This document shows positions 59,923 to 64,000 of a stretch of 64,000 nucleotides of DNA, one piece after another. The stretch is from positions 51,664,501-51,728,500 of the forward strand of contig CM074865.1 in assembly GCA_037501455.1 (NCBI GenBank). The letters run 5' to 3'. This stretch comes from Lantana camara (lineage: Eukaryota > Streptophyta > Magnoliopsida > Lamiales > Verbenaceae). Every line of letters begins with the position of its first letter. The first letter of the stretch is position 1. The notes below the pieces were generated by a model that was not told the origin of the DNA, searched no databases, and worked only from the letters and a program-made list of their open reading frames with translations. The position numbers were made by a program, and so were the translations under genes.

Positions 59923-61368
59923 CTAAATCGAAATATTAGCCAAACGAGCCTCCGAAACCAAAACCATAGGACCCTGTCCACTAGAACCTGCTTCCAAACC
60001 TGAAACACTAGCCTTCCTACTCAAGGCATTCGCTAGCACACTAGCTTTACCCGGTTGGTATTGAATCTTACAATCATAATCCTCAAGTAACTCCATCCAA
60101 CGTTTCTGTCTCACATTAAAACCTTTCTGAGTAAACAGATACTTGAGACTCTGGCGATCGGTAAACACTTCAAAAGTAACCCCATAAAGATAATGGCGCC
60201 ATTTCATTAGAGCGAACACCACTGCAGCGAGTTCCAAATCATGAGTGGGATAGTTCTTCTCGTGATCCTTTAACTTCCTTGAGGCGTAGGCTACATCTTT
60301 ATCATTCTGCATAAGCACACAGCCGAGACCTTCCTTCAATGCATCGGTGTAAACTGAGTAGCTTTCGGAACCCTCGGGTAGGGTTAAAACTGGTGCAGTA
60401 GTCAATCTCTCCATAAAAGTTTGGAAACTCTCCTCACACGCCTCATCCCACTCGAATTTAAACTCTTTCTTGGTTAACCGGGTCAACGGGGTGGCAATCT
60501 TCGAGAAATCTTTTACAAAGCGCCTGTAATACCCTACTAACCCGAGAAAACTTCTCACCTCCGAAGCATTCTTTGGTTGCTTCCAAAGCATAACCATCTC
60601 AATCTTCGCCGGATCCACCTCTATACCATTTCCTGAAATGAAGTGACCTAAAAAGGAAACTCGCTCTAACCAGAACTCGCACTTACTGAACTTAGCGAAC
60701 AGCCGATGTTCTCGAACTGTAGATAAGACAATGCTCAAATGCCGCGCATGCTCTTCCTCGGACCTCGAATACACCAGAATCTCTTCTATAAAGATGACCA
60801 CGAATTTATCGAGGTAAGGCCGGAATATTCGGTGCATCATATCCATAAACGCGGCTGGAGCATTAGTAAGGCAAAAAGGCATGACCACAAACTCGAAATG
60901 CCCATATCTCGTGTTGAAACCCGTCTTCGGTATATCTTTCTCCCGGATACTCAACTGATAATACCCTTGTCTGAGATCCAACTTAGAATAAACACTTGAA
61001 CCTTGAATGAGATCGAATAACTCTTCAATATGAGGGAGCCGGTATTTGTTCTTAACCTTTAACCGGTTCAGCTCACGGTAGTCAATACACATTCGGAAAG
61101 TCCCATCTTTCTTCTTTACAAACAGGACCAAAGCACCCCACCGAGAAGTGCTCGGGCGAATGTTACAACACTCTAAGAGCTTATCCAGTTGCGTCTTCAG
61201 CTCCTTCAACTCAGCTGGAGCCATCCTATAGGGAGACTTAGCATAAGGTTCAGATCCGGGATAGAGATCTATTACAAACTCAACATCCCGATCCGGAGGT
61301 AAGGACCCCAAATTCTCGGGAAACACATCAGGGAATTCTTTCACGATCTCCGTCTCTTCGAGCTTGGC
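59923..61368 (-). pseudogene. D2 reverse transcriptase and RNase H
   Basis: RT blocks [33 protein letters not shown] and [15 protein letters not shown], but the catalytic motif reads FIEEILVYS: both Asp are Glu, one change shared with D1 and one private. RNase H has [32 protein letters not shown] and the same Asp-to-Asn change (VLANALSR). The 5' boundary is a private TAG (61369-61371) that splits the frame from protease; D1 reads through here. It ends at the TAG shared with D1. Confidence 0.87.
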
Positions 61369-62451
61369 CTAATCCTTCGGTTTATTCAAAAGATAGGGCA
61401 CATAGCCCGTCGCACCGTCCCGGAACCATCTACTTGCTTCCATAAAGGAAATAAATAGGCAGGTCTTCAACCTCTGACCCGAAAATACCGTAGAACCCAA
61501 AGTCACCTTCTTAGCAAAATAACCCATCTCCGCCCGGTGTCGAGACAACCAATCCATGCCCAAAATTACCCTACATTTCTTGATAGGCATCTTGATCAAA
61601 TCTGTCGGATACTCTTGATCTTCCATAACCACCGGACAACCCCGAAAAACACAATTCGTAACCAAAGTACCACCAAGAGGAGAAGTAACAACACAAGAAT
61701 CATCTAAGCAGGGAACAAGTAAGAAAAGAGTAGCGACAAGCCGGGAAGCAATAAATGAATGTGTTGCCTTCGGATCAAACACTACATGCAATGGAATGCC
61801 ATGTATGTGGATAGTACCTTCAACAACGGCGTTAGCATCCACTTCCACATTCTCTTGCTCGCCCTCCAAAGCATAAACCCTCGCTTGGATAGGTGCTCTC
61901 GGAGGCATCACATTAAGAGGGCGAGGAGCTCGAGGCTGAGGGCCTCTCATCTGAGGACAAGTACTAATCAAATAGCCGGGCTCTCCACATTTATAGCACC
62001 TCTTCAACTTCTTCTGGCATGTCTCTTCGATGTGGTTGGGACCCTTGCAATAACCACATTGTATCGGAGCAGGTAAAGCAGGTGCCACTGGTACCGGAGG
62101 TCGAGCTCTCTTGATAGAGGTGTTAGGACCTTAGGGTTTGAAAACCAGAGGCCTACTTTGAGGTGCAGGCCTCTTCTCCAAATTAGAACCCGAACCTTGC
62201 CCCGAAGAATAATTTGGGGGTCTCAATCTCGTGTTATTGGCTTCCACTTTTATTGCCTTCCTTGTAGCCTTCTCCCACGTATCCACAGTAGTGGCCTTAA
62301 GAGCATTTTGGATCTCATATCTCAAACCATGAACAAAGTTTCAGGCTTTCTGGGTATCATCATTGGTACTATAGGGAGCATACAGAGCAAACCTTTCAAA
62401 TTCCAAAATATACTCTTCAACCGTTCGATTCCCTTGTCTCAATTCCGAGAA
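61369..62451 (-). pseudogene. D2 gag C-terminus, zinc knuckles and protease
   Basis: Retains the segment deleted in D1. In order: a stop near 62342, [18 protein letters not shown] gag end (here [19 protein letters not shown]), a TAA at 62131-62133, knuckles CGYCKGPNHIEETC and [14 protein letters not shown], then protease with [12 protein letters not shown], where the catalytic glycine is lysine. E1 has Gly at that place. All parts are in one frame. Confidence 0.83.
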
Positions 62452-62922
62452 TTACTGAAGTCTTCTTTCCCGTGCACTAGGTGGAATGTACTTGTGACGA
62501 AATTCCGTGACAAAGCTTTCCCAATTGAATTCTTCACCTATTCTTTCCAAACGAGCTCTCATGGCCTTTAACCAATTAGATGCAGGACCTTGAACAAACC
62601 GTGCTCTATAAACGGCTCCCTCATAAGAAAGAGCGGGGTAAATTTCCCAAATCCCCGAAATCTCTGATAACCACTCTTCTGCCTGGATCTTATCGCCTCC
62701 ATACCATTTCGGTGGATTGTTGTTTCTGAATTCCCTGAAAGCCGGAGTAACTTGTCCCTCTAGTCCTTCCCCTTGAGGGTGATTTCTCTGATTTTGCTGA
62801 AGTTGGTTAAGGAGAACTTGCACGATATTCTCAGCATTAAATGTTGGAGGTGGTGGTGCTTGTGGAGGTGGTTGATTAAGGTCAGGAGTTTGCTCCCTGT
62901 CTACTCTCCTTCTTGGAGGCAT
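62452..62922 (-). pseudogene. D2 gag N-terminal part
   Basis: 156 codons from MPPRRRVD (ATG at 62920-62922) to TAA 62452-62454, nearly identical to the D1 copy. Same proline-rich segment, NPPKWYGGDKIQAEEWL block and RHKYIPPSARERRLQ end. The frame continues past the stop. Confidence 0.84.
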
Positions 62923-63111
62923 CCTGTAAATTCACAATTCAAGAAAATATCGATGCATGTGGTTCAGTTCATGATCATGAAATCAATTATCATGAAATTA
63001 CATCAATTAAGTCACAGAATTATGTAAATGAATACAAATAGTCACATACTCCTAAACCGAATGACCTAGACAAACTCAACACGACTCCAGAGCTCCAGTT
63101 TTGCAACCGAA

Positions 63112-63124
63112 AGCTCTGATACCA
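63112..63124 (-). other. D2 primer-binding site
   Basis: AGCTCTGATACCA, 8 bp from the LTR start at 63133. Confidence 0.83.
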
Positions 63125-63132
63125 CGCAAGGA

Positions 63133-64000
63133 TGTAACACCCCGGAGCAATGGGTGCCACATCCCCTGCACTAAGGTCTAACACGAGTGACGAAATAGAG
63201 GGTTCGCACCCGTATCAAACCATAGCGAACGGGAGACAAACAAAACACACACCATCGCTAGGCGGCCTAGACCCTCAAGAACTGCGCAAATTAAAATCAG
63301 AGTAGCGGAAGCAATTCAAGTAATAAGCCTAACTCCCAAGAACATTCATATATACGCATTCAAAATGGGAGGGTCAAGTATTCAAGCTATCTAAACTGGA
63401 TCATATACAAACTGTACAATGCCCATCGAGGCCAAAAGAATAACATAAATATCCATAACACATAATACATAACTCCAAAAGTGCAGAAATAAAACCACTA
63501 CGATGCATGGGGACTCAAGCTACACCACATGTAAACCCAAAAGACACTTGCCGCCTAGCTTGACTCGGAGGTACCTGCTACTCAAAAGAAGGGGAAAAGG
63601 GGAAAAGAACAACAAGGGTTAGTCCTAGCGACTAGTGAGGGGGTTAACTCACACACCTGATATATATATAGAGAGCAAAGCAATTACTCAAATCGAAAAG
63701 ATCTTTGAATCGCGAGTGGTTTTTGCAACCCAAAGTAATTCCCATGATATAGATATACATAGGTGTAAAGAAAAGGGAAAAAAAAGGCTAAATGCCAAAT
63801 CTCAAGTTTTAGGTATTTAGGAGTCCACTCTCATTCCATAGATCACGCAAACTAAACCAACTCGGCGAGTACAAGTCACGTTTCCCAACTTCCATATACG
63901 AAAAACATAAAAAAGCAAAACAAAACATAATCCATCCCCAAGCTATGCATATACACACGAGACAAGGTTTAATCACGACCTTGAAACCCTTGACGGTTAC
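63133..64000 (-). repeat. D array, third LTR (runs off the window)
   Basis: TGTAACACCCCGGAGC start, subterminal motif at 63157-63171, TATA tract at 63660-63670. It is close to the middle LTR throughout. A short segment present near 56180-56210 of the middle LTR is missing at about 63940. Confidence 0.9.

Larger units (their letters stand above)
48048..64000 (-). mobile_element. Tandem Ty3/gypsy array D: LTR-internal-LTR-internal-LTR
   Basis: Three LTRs (48048-51104, 55370-58429, 63133 to beyond the window) separate two internal regions of 4265 and 4703 bp in the same orientation, each with its own polypurine tract and primer site. Both are Tekay-like chromovirus copies related to E1. The 438-bp length difference equals two deletions in D1 (414 and 24 bp). 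At least seven inactivating changes are shared. The array fits unequal recombination between LTRs after the element had died. Confidence 0.92.

Noticed and set aside
1..64000. tRNA, rRNA, snoRNA or host protein-coding genes
   Set aside because: None recognised on either strand. The only tRNA-like matches are primer-binding sites of the retrotransposons.

Overview
The window looks like intergenic heterochromatin of a flowering plant, probably a eudicot. It is AT-rich and made almost entirely of long terminal repeat (LTR) retrotransposons inserted into and recombined with one another. I see no host gene, tRNA, rRNA or CRISPR array. Two superfamilies are present. Most copies are Ty3/gypsy elements with LTRs of about 3-4 kb, initiator-Met-tRNA-type primer sites (TGGTATCAGAGCT on the sense strand) and a chromodomain-like integrase tail, which fits chromoviruses of the Tekay/Del type. 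One Ty1/copia element is present, plus a detached piece of its LTR. Every coding region is broken, so all are annotated as pseudogenes. Family names are from recognition of protein motifs; no database was searched.

Layout. 1-695 is the end of a minus-orientation gypsy LTR, followed by its polypurine tract. About 1680-3188 is a heavily decayed plus-strand gypsy pol. From 3189 to 15387 lie gypsy LTR sequences (called C and B here), split by a nearly complete minus-strand copia element (6027-13801, near-matching target duplication). The decayed internal region of B (15388-31614) is split by gypsy element E1 (17059-30422, perfect target duplication TGAAA). The right LTR of E1 is in turn split by a 3666-bp plus-orientation solo LTR (25385-29050, perfect target duplication CATAA). 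Element A follows (32466-38940: two partial LTRs around a decayed core), then a copia LTR fragment (38941-39704), then two LTRs of family P in opposite orientations (39705-46965) that form a 7.3-kb near-palindrome, then a second A-LTR end (46966-48047). From 48048 to the window edge is a tandem gypsy array, LTR-internal-LTR-internal-LTR (D1 and D2). Its two units share many inactivating mutations, so the array was probably duplicated after the element was already dead.

Insertion order can be read from the nesting: B first, then copia and E1 independently into B, then the solo LTR into E1. Intact target duplications at E1 and the solo LTR support this.

The most interesting signals are regulatory or structural rather than coding. 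(1) A cassette of GC-rich palindromes sits in the U3 part of at least five gypsy LTR subfamilies, with the dyad architecture kept while the sequence changes. (2) Four CACGTG cores with starts 11-12 bp apart lie upstream of the copia TATA box. (3) The P inverted LTR pair could give a long hairpin RNA. (4) A nearly invariant subterminal motif, CCACATCCCCCGCAC, is present in twelve gypsy LTR ends of different subfamilies.
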